A stretch of DNA of 64,000 bases from an uncultured Clostridia bacterium (GCA_934463115.1 CAKSIN010000010.1:17973-81972), one strand, 5' to 3'. Counted from the stretch's first letter, positions 25,790-34,300 are shown. A program made the numbers and translations. The notes: generated by a model from the letters alone, not told the origin.

Positions 25790-26650
25790 GTGAGTGACAC
25801 GTACAGCGTATACATAGATGTTCTGTTTTTTGTAAATGTAATGATAAACACTGTAATACTTTTATCGACGGCAACCGTTCTTAAAATAAAATATTCCTCT
25901 TTCAGAATATTTATCGGAGCGGTTATCGGCGCGGTATATGCATGCGTTGTTTTTTTCCCGGAGATTCGCTTTATATATTCTGTCATGTTCAAAGCGGCAG
26001 CGGCAATGATTATATGTGTGATTTCTTTTGCCCCGAAAACATTCCGCCAATGCATAATATACACAGCGGCTTTTTATGCCACGACGGCTTTTTTCGGTGT
26101 CGCGGCGCTGGCGCTTTTATATTTTACGGATATCGGAATACGTCTCGGAGGGGTTATAAGCAACGGAGTATTCTATTTTAATATTCCGATTTCGTATTTG
26201 ATTTTTTCGTGCGCGGTGTCTTATGCGGCAATATGCATAGGAGACAGAATGCTGAAAAGGCGAAGCCGGCGCAGATACTCGGTGATAACGATATCCAAGG
26301 GAGGCAGAAGCGTTAGTCTGCGCGCTTTGGTGGATACGGGCAATATGCTTAGGGATCCCATAAGCGGCAAGGCGGTTATTATTGCAGATGTGCATGCCGT
26401 GGCTCCGCTTTTTGAATTTGATGTTGAAAAGTACACGGATGCCGACAGCGAATTTGTCTCGCTGCCGCCGGGGTTTCGGTTGATACCATTTTCCTCGGTG
26501 GGGAAAAGCAACGGTCTGATGATTGCATTTGTGCCGGATTGTGTTAAAATAGATGACAATGTGCGTTCGGATATTGTAACGGCGCTGTGCGGCGGTGTTC
26601 TGTCAAAAAATCGTGATTATGACGCATTGCTGAGTCTGGAGGCACTTTGA
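25790..26650 (+). CDS. spoIIGA: Sigma-E processing peptidase SpoIIGA
   Basis: 286-aa membrane aspartic protease that cleaves pro-SigE in the mother cell. The N-terminal half has five hydrophobic segments (residues 8-155). The C-terminal half has the protease motif RALVDTGN near residue 177 with the catalytic Asp. GTG 25790 gives the family-typical short N terminus (YSVYIDVLFFVNVMIN). Direct adjacency to sigE confirms the assignment. SpoIIR and sigG are not here. Confidence 0.94.
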   Translation: MSDTYSVYIDVLFFVNVMINTVILLSTATVLKIKYSSFRIFIGAVIGAVYACVVFFPEIRFIYSVMFKAAAAMIICVISFAPKTFRQCIIYTAAFYATTAFFGVAALALLYFTDIGIRLGGVISNGVFYFNIPISYLIFSCAVSYAAICIGDRMLKRRSRRRYSVITISKGGRSVSLRALVDTGNMLRDPISGKAVIIADVHAVAPLFEFDVEKYTDADSEFVSLPPGFRLIPFSSVGKSNGLMIAFVPDCVKIDDNVRSDIVTALCGGVLSKNRDYDALLSLEAL

Positions 26651-26681
26651 AATATATTATGTTGGAAAGGATGTATGCACT

Positions 26682-27389
26682 ATGATACGTACTATTTCAG
26701 ATAAAATTCGAAAAATTATAAATGATATTCTGTATTCGCGTGAAATACACTACATAGGAAGCAGCACAACACTTCCGCCTCCGCTCTCGGCAGAGGAAGA
26801 GGCAAAATTGCTGGAGATATACGCAACCGATCCGAAAAAAGTCCGCGGAGAACTGATAGAACGTAATCTGAGACTTGTGGTGTATATCGCAAAGAAGTTT
26901 GAAAACACGGGAATAAATGTTGAAGATTTGATAAGCATAGGCACAATAGGCCTTATAAAAGCAATAAACACATTTAATACCGGCAAAAATATTAAACTTG
27001 CGACATACGCATCGCGCTGTATTGAAAACGAGATACTGATGTATCTTCGGAAAAACAGCAACAGAAAAACCGAGATATCCATTGATGAACCGCTCAATGT
27101 AGATTGGGACGGGAACGAGCTGCTTTTGTCCGATATACTCGGAACCGACAACGATATGATTTATCAGGAGATAGAATCGGAAGTCGACAAACAGCTGCTT
27201 TCCATTGCAATGAAGCGCTTAACCCCGCGCGAACGCAATATTATGGAACTGAGGTTCGGAATGAACAGCAAACCGTCGAAAACACAAAAGGAGGTTGCCG
27301 ACATTCTCGGTATCAGTCAGTCGTATATTTCACGGCTCGAAAAAAAGATAATTGAACGGCTGAAAAAGGAAATAACAAAAATGGTCTAA
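26682..27389 (+). CDS. sigE: Sporulation sigma factor SigE (pro-form)
   Basis: 235-aa sigma-70 family factor controlling mother-cell genes. The first 25-30 residues are the inhibitory pro-sequence to be removed by SpoIIGA. Region 2 (NLRLVVYIAKKFENTGINVE, DLISIGTIGLIKAINTF), regions 3-4 (LTPRERNIMELRFGM, ADILGISQSYISRLEKK) are complete. It lies 31 nt after spoIIGA. Confidence 0.96.
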   Translation: MIRTISDKIRKIINDILYSREIHYIGSSTTLPPPLSAEEEAKLLEIYATDPKKVRGELIERNLRLVVYIAKKFENTGINVEDLISIGTIGLIKAINTFNTGKNIKLATYASRCIENEILMYLRKNSNRKTEISIDEPLNVDWDGNELLLSDILGTDNDMIYQEIESEVDKQLLSIAMKRLTPRERNIMELRFGMNSKPSKTQKEVADILGISQSYISRLEKKIIERLKKEITKMV

Positions 27390-28270
27390 AATTCCGAAAC
27401 CGCAATTCCTCCGAGCGTTACCGCCATTCCCAAAAGCGCGGCTGCACCGATTTCACCCTTGTAGGCAATTGACTGCGCCGCAAGAGTGATTATGGGCATA
27501 ACGAACAGATACTTGCTTGTGATGGTTGCGCCGAGGTTTTGCACAGAGCGGTTCCATGTGGCAAAGCATATTGCCGAAGCAAATATTCCGAGAAACGCAA
27601 GGTAGATTATTACCTGAGTGTCGGCGAGTGCACTGAAATTTGTCGGGGTATGCTTAAATATCATAAACGGGAGCATAACGAGCAGCGAATACAGAAACAG
27701 CCTGCGCGTTATCATAAACTGGGGATAGCCGAAATTTGATATTTTCTTTACGATTATTGAGTATACTGCCCAGAGCCATATTGACGCAAAAATAATCAAA
27801 TCGCCTTTTAATCCGGTGTCGATGGTTTTGGAATCTCCGAAACATATCAGAAATACACCGCCCAGGGAAATTATCATTCCGATAAGGTTTTTGCGTGTGA
27901 ACTTTTCGCTTAAATATATGCTCGCCAGGATGGCTGTAAACAAAGGCGCTGCCGCCGTGATAAACGACACGCTCGCCGGGCTTGTGTACAGTACCGATAA
28001 GTTTTCCAGATACTGATACAGCGCAGCTCCGGACATGGCGGCGGCAAAAATATACAGCTCGCGCTTTGCCCCGGCAAAACGAAACGGGTGCGGACACAAA
28101 ATCCAAAGTACTATGTATGCGGTAAGATAGCGGAAGAACAGTATTTCAAGTGCCGAAAACTTATTCTCCAGGTGTTTTGTGCACACAAATGTTATTCCCC
28201 ATATAAAAATTGTAAAAAAAGCTATTGCATGATCCGTTAATTTTTTTCGGTTAATTTTGTTTGATTTCAT
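27386..28270 (-). CDS. DMT family (EamA) transporter
   Basis: 294-aa drug/metabolite exporter with ten hydrophobic segments in two EamA repeats. HAIAFFTIFIWGITFVCTKH begins the first repeat and LIIFASIWLWAVYSIIVKK the second. The substrate cannot be inferred. Its stop overlaps the convergent sigE end by 4 nt. Confidence 0.9.
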   Translation of the reverse strand: MKSNKINRKKLTDHAIAFFTIFIWGITFVCTKHLENKFSALEILFFRYLTAYIVLWILCPHPFRFAGAKRELYIFAAAMSGAALYQYLENLSVLYTSPASVSFITAAAPLFTAILASIYLSEKFTRKNLIGMIISLGGVFLICFGDSKTIDTGLKGDLIIFASIWLWAVYSIIVKKISNFGYPQFMITRRLFLYSLLVMLPFMIFKHTPTNFSALADTQVIIYLAFLGIFASAICFATWNRSVQNLGATITSKYLFVMPIITLAAQSIAYKGEIGAAALLGMAVTLGGIAVSEF

Positions 28271-28338
28271 ATTGCCGTCTCCGATGTTCCTTTTCGGCTA
28301 TTATATCAAAATCATCATATTGTGTCAATCGGCGGTTA

Positions 28339-29088
28339 CTACAGAAATTTAATATTGGCATACTCTTTTTCAAGATATTTGCCTATATCTATATCGCTTA
28401 TCACGTGTGTAAGCGATTCAATTTTGCAAAGCCTGTAGGCGGAATAATGATTTATTTTGCTGTTGTCACACAAAAAAACCTTTTTTTCCGAGTTTTGAAT
28501 CATAAGTCTCCGCGGCTGTATTTCGTTTGCAAAACAATCATACAGAACACCGTCGCGCGTGAGCGACTGCACAGAGAAAAAACAGCAGTCGGCATGGAAT
28601 GAGCGTATAAATTCCTCGGTGTGTGTTCCAACACAGCAGGAGCGGTTTTCTGCATTGAGGTGACCGCCGGCAAAATATGAATTTATCCCGTATTCCGAGC
28701 ATAATGTCATGCCGGCGAGGCTGTTTGTAATAACAGTTAAATCCTTGATATTTTTGAGAAATCCGAGCATAAAGTACGTGCTGGTGGAGCTGTCCAGAAA
28801 AATAACATCCCCGGGGTGAACAAGTGAGCTTGCCTTTGACGCCACATTCAGCTTTTCCTCCGTGTTTTTGTGGCTGCGCAGGAAAAACGGAATCTGTTTG
28901 TTCAGTGATTCCTTAATTTCCGCTCCGCCGTAGCTTCGGGTTATCATTCCTTTCATTTCGAGCCGTGCCAGGTCGCGCCGTATGCTTGAAGGACTTATGT
29001 GAATTGCCTTTGATAAATATTCCACCGTGGCATATGTGTTTTGTTCGAGTAGCGCCATTATTTCTTTTTCACGTTCGTTACTGTACAT
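28339..29088 (-). CDS. DeoR/GlpR family transcriptional repressor
   Basis: 249 aa. The N-terminal DeoR winged helix-turn-helix (residues 1-57; NEREKEIMALLEQNTYATVEYL, ISPSSIRRDLARLEMKGMI) is followed by a sugar-phosphate-sensing DeoRC domain (VIFLDSSTSTYFMLG, ITNSLAGM, AGGHLN). ATG 29088 gives the usual family start. It is divergent from the oxidoreductase operon and a perfect palindrome lies 21 nt before its start, so it probably represses itself and that operon. Confidence 0.88.
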   Translation of the reverse strand: MYSNEREKEIMALLEQNTYATVEYLSKAIHISPSSIRRDLARLEMKGMITRSYGGAEIKESLNKQIPFFLRSHKNTEEKLNVASKASSLVHPGDVIFLDSSTSTYFMLGFLKNIKDLTVITNSLAGMTLCSEYGINSYFAGGHLNAENRSCCVGTHTEEFIRSFHADCCFFSVQSLTRDGVLYDCFANEIQPRRLMIQNSEKKVFLCDNSKINHYSAYRLCKIESLTHVISDIDIGKYLEKEYANIKFL

Positions 29089-29108
29089 GATATAAATCAA
29101 CCCCTTTT

Positions 29109-29126
29109 TTGCGCACTCTTGCGCAA
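29109..29126. promoter_or_regulatory. Palindromic operator for the DeoR regulator
   Basis: TTGCGCA-CTCT-TGCGCAA, a perfect 7-bp inverted repeat with a 4-nt centre, between the divergent regulator and oxidoreductase genes. DeoR-family binding is inferred from position. Confidence 0.55.
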
Positions 29127-29169
29127 TTATCATAAAAATACATAAAAATTTCCTATTTTTCCGCCGATG

Positions 29170-29199
29170 TTGATTTTTGTTGCGTATTAATTATATAAT
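29170..29199 (+). promoter_or_regulatory. Promoter of glycerol-3-phosphate-type operon
   Basis: TTGATT (29170-29175), 18-nt spacer, TATAAT (29194-29199), 38 nt before the first gene. Confidence 0.55.
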
Positions 29200-29236
29200 A
29201 AATGTGTAAATTTGTAAAGAGTCGGAGATGAATTTT

Positions 29237-30673
29237 ATGTATGATATAGCAATAGTGGGCGGCGGTGTTGTCGGAGCGCTCACGGCGCGCGAACTTATGA
29301 GGTACAATGTCAGTGTTTGTGTCCTTGAAAAAGAAAACGATGTTGCCTGCGGTGCTACAAAAGCTAATTCGGCAATTGTTCATGCAGGGTTTGACGCGCA
29401 CCCCGGCACACTGAAGGCAAAACTGAATGTCCGCGGCTCACAAATGATGCCGTTTGTTGTGGCAGAACTTGGAGTCAAATACAAAAACAACGGTTCCCTC
29501 GTTGTCGGTTATTGCGATGATGACATTGCCGTGCTCAATGAACTGCTTGAACGCGGCAACAAAAACGGAGTTACGGGACTCAGACTGATAGACGCAGACG
29601 AATTGCACGGTATGGAACCGAACTTGTCCGCCAAAGCCATATGTGCGCTGTACGCGCCGAGCGGTGCAATTGTATGCCCGTATGAACTGTGTATCGCCGC
29701 AATGGGTAACGCTATGGACAACGGCGCTGAACTTATATGCGGATTCGAGGTAAAGGATATAGAATCGGCAGACGGCGGATATATCGTTAAATCCGACCGC
29801 AGTGAAATCCGTGCAAGATGCATTGTAAATGCCGCCGGAATGTATGCGGACAACGTGGCAAAAATGATTGGTGACGAATCATTCAACATACACCCGAGGC
29901 GCGGAGAATATATTCTGCTGGACAAAGAGTGCGGAAATATTACAAACTGCACCGTGTTCCAAACACCTACCGCAAGAGGAAAGGGAATACTTGTTTCGCC
30001 GACGGTTGACGGTAATTATATTTTCGGACCTACGGCTGTGGATATATGCGACAAAGAGGACAAGAGCACAACGCAATCCGGATTTTCGAAAATACTTTCC
30101 GAAGTATCGGGAGTGCTTGCACAAATTCCGCGCGGCAAGGCGATAACGTCGTTTTGCGGTTTGCGCGCTGTCGGGAACACGGGCGACTTTATAATAAATA
30201 TCCGCGGCGGAAACTTTGTAAACGTTGCGGGAATAGAATCTCCGGGACTCTCGGCATCTCCGGCAATAGCGGAATATGTTGCCGAACTGCTTAAGGGCAG
30301 CGGCATACTCAAGGAAAAAAATAAATCGTTTGATCCGATTCGCACGCCGTCACACCTGTTTCGGAACGCGCCGGATGAAATAAAGAACGAAATGATTAAG
30401 GCGCGCCCGGATTACGGCAAAATCGTATGCCGATGTGAACAGGTTACGGAGGGCGAAATCGTTGACGCAATACGCACCAATCCGCCTGCGCACGATATTG
30501 ACGGAATAAAACGCAGGACGCGCGCAGGCATGGGAAGGTGTCAGAGCGGATTTTGCATGCCGTATGTTGCAAAAATCCTGTCCCGCGAACTGAATATTCC
30601 TCTTGAACATGTAACTAAAAGCGGCGGAAAATCAAATATAATAATCGGTAGAACAAAGGGTGAACAGAGATGA
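29237..30673 (+). CDS. FAD-dependent glycerol-3-phosphate dehydrogenase-like oxidoreductase with BFD-like domain
   Basis: 478 aa. A DAO-type FAD domain opens with the dinucleotide motif IAIVGGGVVGALTARELMR. GATKANSAIVHAGFD and the ISPTVDGNYIFGPTA-like segment (VSPTVDGNYIFGPTA) match the GlpA/GlpO-like group. A C-terminal BFD-like [2Fe-2S] domain supplies CRCEQ near residue 398 and CQSGFC near residue 433. ATG 29237 has CGGAG 10 nt upstream. With the next two genes it matches the three-part anaerobic G3P dehydrogenase arrangement of Firmicutes. Confidence 0.88.
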   Translation: MYDIAIVGGGVVGALTARELMRYNVSVCVLEKENDVACGATKANSAIVHAGFDAHPGTLKAKLNVRGSQMMPFVVAELGVKYKNNGSLVVGYCDDDIAVLNELLERGNKNGVTGLRLIDADELHGMEPNLSAKAICALYAPSGAIVCPYELCIAAMGNAMDNGAELICGFEVKDIESADGGYIVKSDRSEIRARCIVNAAGMYADNVAKMIGDESFNIHPRRGEYILLDKECGNITNCTVFQTPTARGKGILVSPTVDGNYIFGPTAVDICDKEDKSTTQSGFSKILSEVSGVLAQIPRGKAITSFCGLRAVGNTGDFIINIRGGNFVNVAGIESPGLSASPAIAEYVAELLKGSGILKEKNKSFDPIRTPSHLFRNAPDEIKNEMIKARPDYGKIVCRCEQVTEGEIVDAIRTNPPAHDIDGIKRRTRAGMGRCQSGFCMPYVAKILSRELNIPLEHVTKSGGKSNIIIGRTKGEQR

Positions 30674-31908
30674 AAGAACTTGTAATAATCGGAGGCGGCC
30701 CGGCAGGCATGGCAGCTGCCGTATCGGCATATGAACACGGGATTCGCGATATACTCATTCTGGAACGCGACGAACACCTCGGCGGAATATTGCAGCAGTG
30801 TATTCACAACGGGTTCGGATTGCATAAATTCGGCGAGGAACTCACCGGGCCGGAGTATGCGGCAAAATACGAGGATAAAATTAACAAATACAATATAGAA
30901 TATCTTTTGGAAACAATGGTGCTCAATATTTCGCACGATAAAACAATTACGGCAATAAATCGCAAAAACGGAATTTTTTCGATAAAAGCCAAGGCGGTAA
31001 TCCTGGCAATGGGCTGCAGAGAGAGGTCAAAGGGTGCTCTTAATATACCGGGCAGCCGTCCGTCGGGAATCTACAGCGCCGGGTGCGCACAGAAACTTGT
31101 TAATATTGAGGGGTATATGCCCGGGAAAAACGTTGTTATCCTCGGCTCGGGAGATATCGGATTGATTATGGCGCGGCGAATGACGCTCGAAGGCGCAAAG
31201 GTTCATGCGGTATGCGAGGTTATGCCGTATTCAGGCGGTCTTGCCAGAAATATCGAACAGTGTCTGAACGACTTTGGCATTCCGCTGTATCTGAGCCACA
31301 CCGTTACCGAAATTCACGGCAGGGAGCGGCTTGAGGGCGTAACAATATCACAGGTGGATGAGTCGCGCATGCCAATTGCCGGCAGTGAGCGGTATATTGA
31401 GTGTGACACACTGCTTCTGTCTGTCGGGCTGATACCGGAAAACGAATTGACAAAGGGCGCCGGTGCTTGCATGAGCCCGATTACAAACGGCGCTGTGACA
31501 GACCAGGACAGGCAGACGGATGTAAGCGGAATATTTGCATGCGGAAATGTTTTGCATGTTCACGATTTGGCGGATTATGTTTCGGAAGAGGCGGAAATTG
31601 CCGGGTTTGCTGCGGCCGAATATATTTGCGGAAATCTTTCGCAAACGCAAAACACGGCAATTGAAACCGACGGAAAGGTGCGATACACCGTTCCGCAGAG
31701 AATAACCGCCGCAAAGGATACCGCCATTTTTCTCAGAGTGGGTAATGTTTATCGCAACTGCTGTATAAATGTTTTGTCGGACGGAGAAAAAATATGTTCG
31801 AAGAAGATGATTAAGGCGGCGCCGGGCGAAATGATACGAATCAATTTAAAAGGTGCGGCGATAAAAGGCGCAAATAAGATTAAATTTGAATTGGAGGAAT
31901 CCGAATGA
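30670..31908 (+). CDS. NAD(P)/FAD-dependent pyridine nucleotide-disulfide-type oxidoreductase
   Basis: 412 aa with two dinucleotide-binding motifs: VIIGGGPAGMAAAVSAYEHG at the N terminus for FAD and VVILGSGDIGLIMARRM near residue 157 for NAD(P). DVSGIFACGNVLHVHDL near residue 280 is the second FAD motif. It overlaps the previous gene by 4 nt and the DUF1667 gene by 4 nt. In this arrangement it probably passes electrons between the glycerol-3-phosphate-type dehydrogenase and NAD; that is inferred from operon partners. Confidence 0.88.
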   Translation: MKELVIIGGGPAGMAAAVSAYEHGIRDILILERDEHLGGILQQCIHNGFGLHKFGEELTGPEYAAKYEDKINKYNIEYLLETMVLNISHDKTITAINRKNGIFSIKAKAVILAMGCRERSKGALNIPGSRPSGIYSAGCAQKLVNIEGYMPGKNVVILGSGDIGLIMARRMTLEGAKVHAVCEVMPYSGGLARNIEQCLNDFGIPLYLSHTVTEIHGRERLEGVTISQVDESRMPIAGSERYIECDTLLLSVGLIPENELTKGAGACMSPITNGAVTDQDRQTDVSGIFACGNVLHVHDLADYVSEEAEIAGFAAAEYICGNLSQTQNTAIETDGKVRYTVPQRITAAKDTAIFLRVGNVYRNCCINVLSDGEKICSKKMIKAAPGEMIRINLKGAAIKGANKIKFELEESE

Positions 31909-32261
31909 CACGGAATATGACATGCATAGTTTGCCCGATGGGGTGCAGTATTACCGTTGAGACGGAAGACGGCATTATACAGAATATTAGCGGAAACAGC
32001 TGTCCGCGCGGCGCACAGTATGCAAAAAGCGAGTGTACAAATCCCACACGCACCGTAACCACCACTGCAATGGGATCGGACGGATATCCGATACCGGTTA
32101 AAACCGACCGTCCTATTCCAAAAGATAAAATCCGTGAGTGCATGGATATAATAAACAGGATTGTTGTAGACGTTCCGGTAAAAATAGGTGATGTGGCGGC
32201 GAAAGATGTTTTTGGGAGCAACATAGTTGTTACGGCAAACCACGGAGGAAAATTATGGTGA
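31905..32261 (+). CDS. DUF1667 Fe-S-type small subunit
   Basis: 118 aa. CIVCPMGCSI near residue 7 and GNSCPRGAQYAKSEC near residue 30 provide four to five cysteines in an Fe-S-like arrangement; the rest is the DUF1667 body. It is the typical third subunit of anaerobic glycerol-3-phosphate dehydrogenase-like operons. It overlaps the neighbouring genes by 4 and 7 nt, so translation is probably coupled. Confidence 0.88.
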   Translation: MTRNMTCIVCPMGCSITVETEDGIIQNISGNSCPRGAQYAKSECTNPTRTVTTTAMGSDGYPIPVKTDRPIPKDKIRECMDIINRIVVDVPVKIGDVAAKDVFGSNIVVTANHGGKLW

Positions 32262-33043
32262 ATCTCGGAGATAAAAAATTATTTCTGCTCGATATGGACG
32301 GCACAATATACCTTGGAAATAAGCTGTTTGACGGCACAACCGATTTTTTGAACAATGTTTTAACGCACGGCGGAAGATATGTTTTTGTTACAAACAATTC
32401 TTCGAAAAGTGTGGACGCTTATGTTGAAAAGCTGCGTGGTATCGGCATAGAATCGACGGCAGAAGATTTTCTGACTTCGGCAGACGTAACGGCGGTTTAT
32501 CTTAAAGAAAAGGGATATAAAAAGATATATGTTCTCGGAACAAAATCTCTTATATCGCAGCTTAGCGGAGCGGCACTCCCGGTCACGGACGCGCTGTGTG
32601 ATGATATTGATTGCCTTTGTATGGGTTTTGATACGGAACTTACGTTCAAAAAGCTTGAGGACGCATGCAAAATATTGGGCAGGGATGTTGACTATATTGC
32701 CACAAACCCCGATTTGGTTTGCCCCACGGAGTACGGCTATGTTCCCGACTGCGGTTCTGTAAGTGAAATGCTGTACAATGCGACAAGGCGGCGCCCGATA
32801 TTCATCGGCAAGCCGAGCCCTCAGATGCCGCTTGCCGCAATGAAAAAATTCGGCTGTACAAAAGAGGAAACGGTCGTTGTCGGCGACAGGCTGTACACAG
32901 ACATTGCCTGCGGTGTAAATGCCGGTGTAGACACGGTGTTTGTATTAAGCGGCGAGGGCACGCTTGCCGATGCGGAAAAGAGTGATGCAAAACCGACATA
33001 TATATACAATAACATACGCGCCATGACAGATGATATATTTTAA
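32255..33043 (+). CDS. HAD-IIA family phosphatase (NagD/AraL/PGP-like)
   Basis: 262 aa. HAD motif I LLDMDGTIYLG near residue 9, motif II TNNSSKS near residue 48, the lysine of motif III at FIGKPSPQM, and motif IV VVGDRLYTDIACGVNAG are complete. The IIA cap lies between motifs II and III. Family members dephosphorylate small phosphates, including glycerol-1/3-phosphate and phosphoglycolate. Overlap with the DUF1667 gene suggests a role in the same glycerol-phosphate pathway. Confidence 0.88.
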   Translation: MVNLGDKKLFLLDMDGTIYLGNKLFDGTTDFLNNVLTHGGRYVFVTNNSSKSVDAYVEKLRGIGIESTAEDFLTSADVTAVYLKEKGYKKIYVLGTKSLISQLSGAALPVTDALCDDIDCLCMGFDTELTFKKLEDACKILGRDVDYIATNPDLVCPTEYGYVPDCGSVSEMLYNATRRRPIFIGKPSPQMPLAAMKKFGCTKEETVVVGDRLYTDIACGVNAGVDTVFVLSGEGTLADAEKSDAKPTYIYNNIRAMTDDIF

Positions 33044-33070
33044 TATTTTACACAAATTGCAAATTAATAC

Positions 33071-33099
33071 TTGACAAAATTCGGTTTTTGAGCTATCAT
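33071..33099 (+). promoter_or_regulatory. Promoter of the tRNA operon
   Basis: TTGACA (33071-33076), 17-nt spacer, TATCAT (33094-33099), 26 nt before tRNA-Arg. Confidence 0.75.
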
Positions 33100-33125
33100 A
33101 TATAAGTGCTCCAAGTGGTTAGTAC

Positions 33126-33202
33126 GCGCCTATAGCTCAGCAGGATAGAGCGAACGCCTCCTAAGCGTTAGGCCGGTGGTTCGAATCCACTTAGGCGCGC
33201 CA
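33126..33202 (+). tRNA. tRNA-Arg (anticodon CCT)
   Basis: Acceptor GCGCCTA/TAGGCGC, D stem GCTC/GAGC, anticodon stem AACGC/GCGTT with loop CTCCTAA, T arm GGTTCGAATCC, encoded CCA at 33200-33202. It decodes AGG. Confidence 0.95.
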
Positions 33203-33211
33203 TCACTTTTT

Positions 33212-33287
33212 CGGGGTGTAGCGCAGTTGGTAGCGCACCAGACTGGGGGTCTGGGGGCCGTGGGTTCAAGTCCCGTCACTCCGACCA
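33212..33287 (+). tRNA. tRNA-Pro (anticodon GGG)
   Basis: Acceptor CGGGGTG/CACTCCG (one G.U), anticodon stem CCAGA/TCTGG with loop CTGGGGG, T loop TTCAAGT, encoded CCA at 33285-33287. It follows tRNA-Arg by 9 nt in one transcript. Confidence 0.95.
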
Positions 33288-33288
33288 T

Positions 33289-33345
33289 ACCGAGTGTTCT
33301 TACAGAACTTGAAAGGTTTTGTATGACACTCGGTTTTTTATTGCC
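33289..33345 (+). terminator. Terminator of the tRNA operon
   Basis: ACCGAGTGT paired with ACACTCGGT across a 30-nt loop, then TTTTTATT. Confidence 0.75.
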
Positions 33346-33348
33346 TTT

Positions 33349-33627
33349 TTAACTTGCGCAAGCGGCAAAATGAACATCTACTCCCTGTCTTGTATGTACC
33401 GAAATATTGTTTTCGGGCAGTTTTTCAAGGTCGGGTATTTCGATATTGCCTATGCAATTATAGTGAATTGTGAGCTGTTGAACGGTTTTACCGTCAATCT
33501 TTTCGGACTGATGTACTTCAATTTTTTCAATCAATTCGTTTAACATTCTCGGAGTAAGTTTTCTTGCTCTGGTATATTTACGGACAGAAGCCATAAACAT
33601 ATCAGCCGTTACAGCTTTGCTTTTTTC
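33349..33627 (-). pseudogene. Serine recombinase C-terminal remnant (DUF4368)
   Basis: Only the last about 90 residues of a large serine recombinase remain. TEKSKAVTADMF, then VRKYTRARKLTPRMLNELIE, KIEVHQSEKIDGKTVQQLTI and HYNCIGNIEIPD match the DUF4368 tail of TndX/TnpX-type transposon recombinases of Firmicutes. The catalytic N-terminal resolvase domain is gone. It sits 61 nt from tRNA-Pro and abuts an IS3 fragment on the other strand. A remnant of an integrative element, clearly not functional. Confidence 0.8.
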
Positions 33628-33762
33628 GGTGTTCAGTATGCATCCGCAGGTTACCGCGAAGCATTAGCAGAGTACAATATTACACAAAATATGTCAAGAA
33701 AGGGTGAGCCGTATGATAATGATGCCGAGGACTATTATGATGAATACGGCGGAGAATATTAA
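33628..33762 (+). pseudogene. IS3-family transposase fragment
   Basis: An open frame of 44 codons reads GVQYASAGYREALAEYNITQ followed by NMSRKGEPYDN, which is the heart of the IS3-family integrase-core (DDE) domain. It then runs into DAEDYYDEYGGEY, which is not IS3-like, and stops. There is no start region or inverted repeat, so this is a broken insertion-sequence fragment. Confidence 0.75.
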
Positions 33763-33795
33763 CTTGATAATAAAAATAATTTTAACATCCGACAC

Positions 33796-33824
33796 TTGAC
33801 AAACACAAAAATTTGATTTACAAT
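33796..33824 (+). promoter_or_regulatory. Promoter of metal island, first transcript
   Basis: TTGACA (33796-33801), 17-nt spacer, TACAAT (33819-33824), immediately upstream of a palindromic operator. Confidence 0.8.
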
Positions 33825-33828
33825 ATAG

Positions 33829-33846
33829 TTAGTTTCAAATAACTAA
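33829..33846. promoter_or_regulatory. Metal-regulator operator, copy A
   Basis: TTAGTT-TCAAAT-AACTAA, a perfect 6-6-6 palindrome overlapping the predicted transcription start. It resembles DtxR/IdeR-type operators in outline. The same sequence recurs twice before feoA. Confidence 0.7.
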
Positions 33847-33862
33847 TTGCGAGGTGTTTTAT

Positions 33863-34228
33863 ATGAACGTTTCAACGGTAATTATATGTGCTGTTTTAGT
33901 CGCATTGTGCATATGCGCAGTAATCAGCTACTCCAAAAAGCTAAAGGGCGGATGCTGCGGAGGCGGGGGCGGCGAGATTAAAGTTAAGCCTGCTGCGGAT
34001 TCGCGCGGATATGCAAATCGCGCAACGGTGTACATCGACGGTATGACGTGCTCGCATTGCAAGCTGCATGTGGAAAACGCGTTTAATTCCGAGGACGGTT
34101 TCTGCGCTGTTGTTGACCTCAAATCAAAATGTGCGCATGTACGTGCAAAGGAAACGATAAATGATGCCGATATGAGAAAAATTGTCGAAAAATCGGGATA
34201 TTCATATGTAAAAACTGTGCATGAATGA
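33863..34228 (+). CDS. Membrane-anchored HMA (heavy-metal-associated) domain protein
   Basis: 121 aa. A transmembrane helix (residues 4-24) leads to a short KKLKGGCCGGGGG linker, resembling FeoB-associated Cys-rich proteins. A CopZ/HMA domain follows with the metal site GMTCSHC near residue 61. ATG 33863 has GAGGTG 7 nt upstream and lies just after operator A. It probably delivers or senses a metal at the membrane; which metal is not evident. Confidence 0.85.
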   Translation: MNVSTVIICAVLVALCICAVISYSKKLKGGCCGGGGGEIKVKPAADSRGYANRATVYIDGMTCSHCKLHVENAFNSEDGFCAVVDLKSKCAHVRAKETINDADMRKIVEKSGYSYVKTVHE

Positions 34229-34241
34229 TACAAGAAAACTA

Positions 34242-34270
34242 TTGACATAATCGATTAGTTGTGCTAAACT
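34242..34270 (+). promoter_or_regulatory. Promoter of feo operon
   Basis: TTGACA (34242-34247), 17-nt spacer, TAAACT (34265-34270). The -10 lies inside operator B, so a bound repressor would block RNA polymerase. Confidence 0.75.
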
Positions 34271-34272
34271 AA
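34255..34272. promoter_or_regulatory. Metal-regulator operator, copy B
   Basis: TTAGTT-GTGCTA-AACTAA, identical half-sites and spacing to copy A, overlapping the feo -10 element. Confidence 0.72.
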
Positions 34273-34282
34273 CTGTTGAAGG

Positions 34283-34300
34283 TTAGTTATACATGACTAA
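34283..34300. promoter_or_regulatory. Metal-regulator operator, copy C
   Basis: TTAGTT-ATACAT-GACTAA, one mismatch from copies A and B, 28 nt downstream of copy B in the feo leader. Confidence 0.6.
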
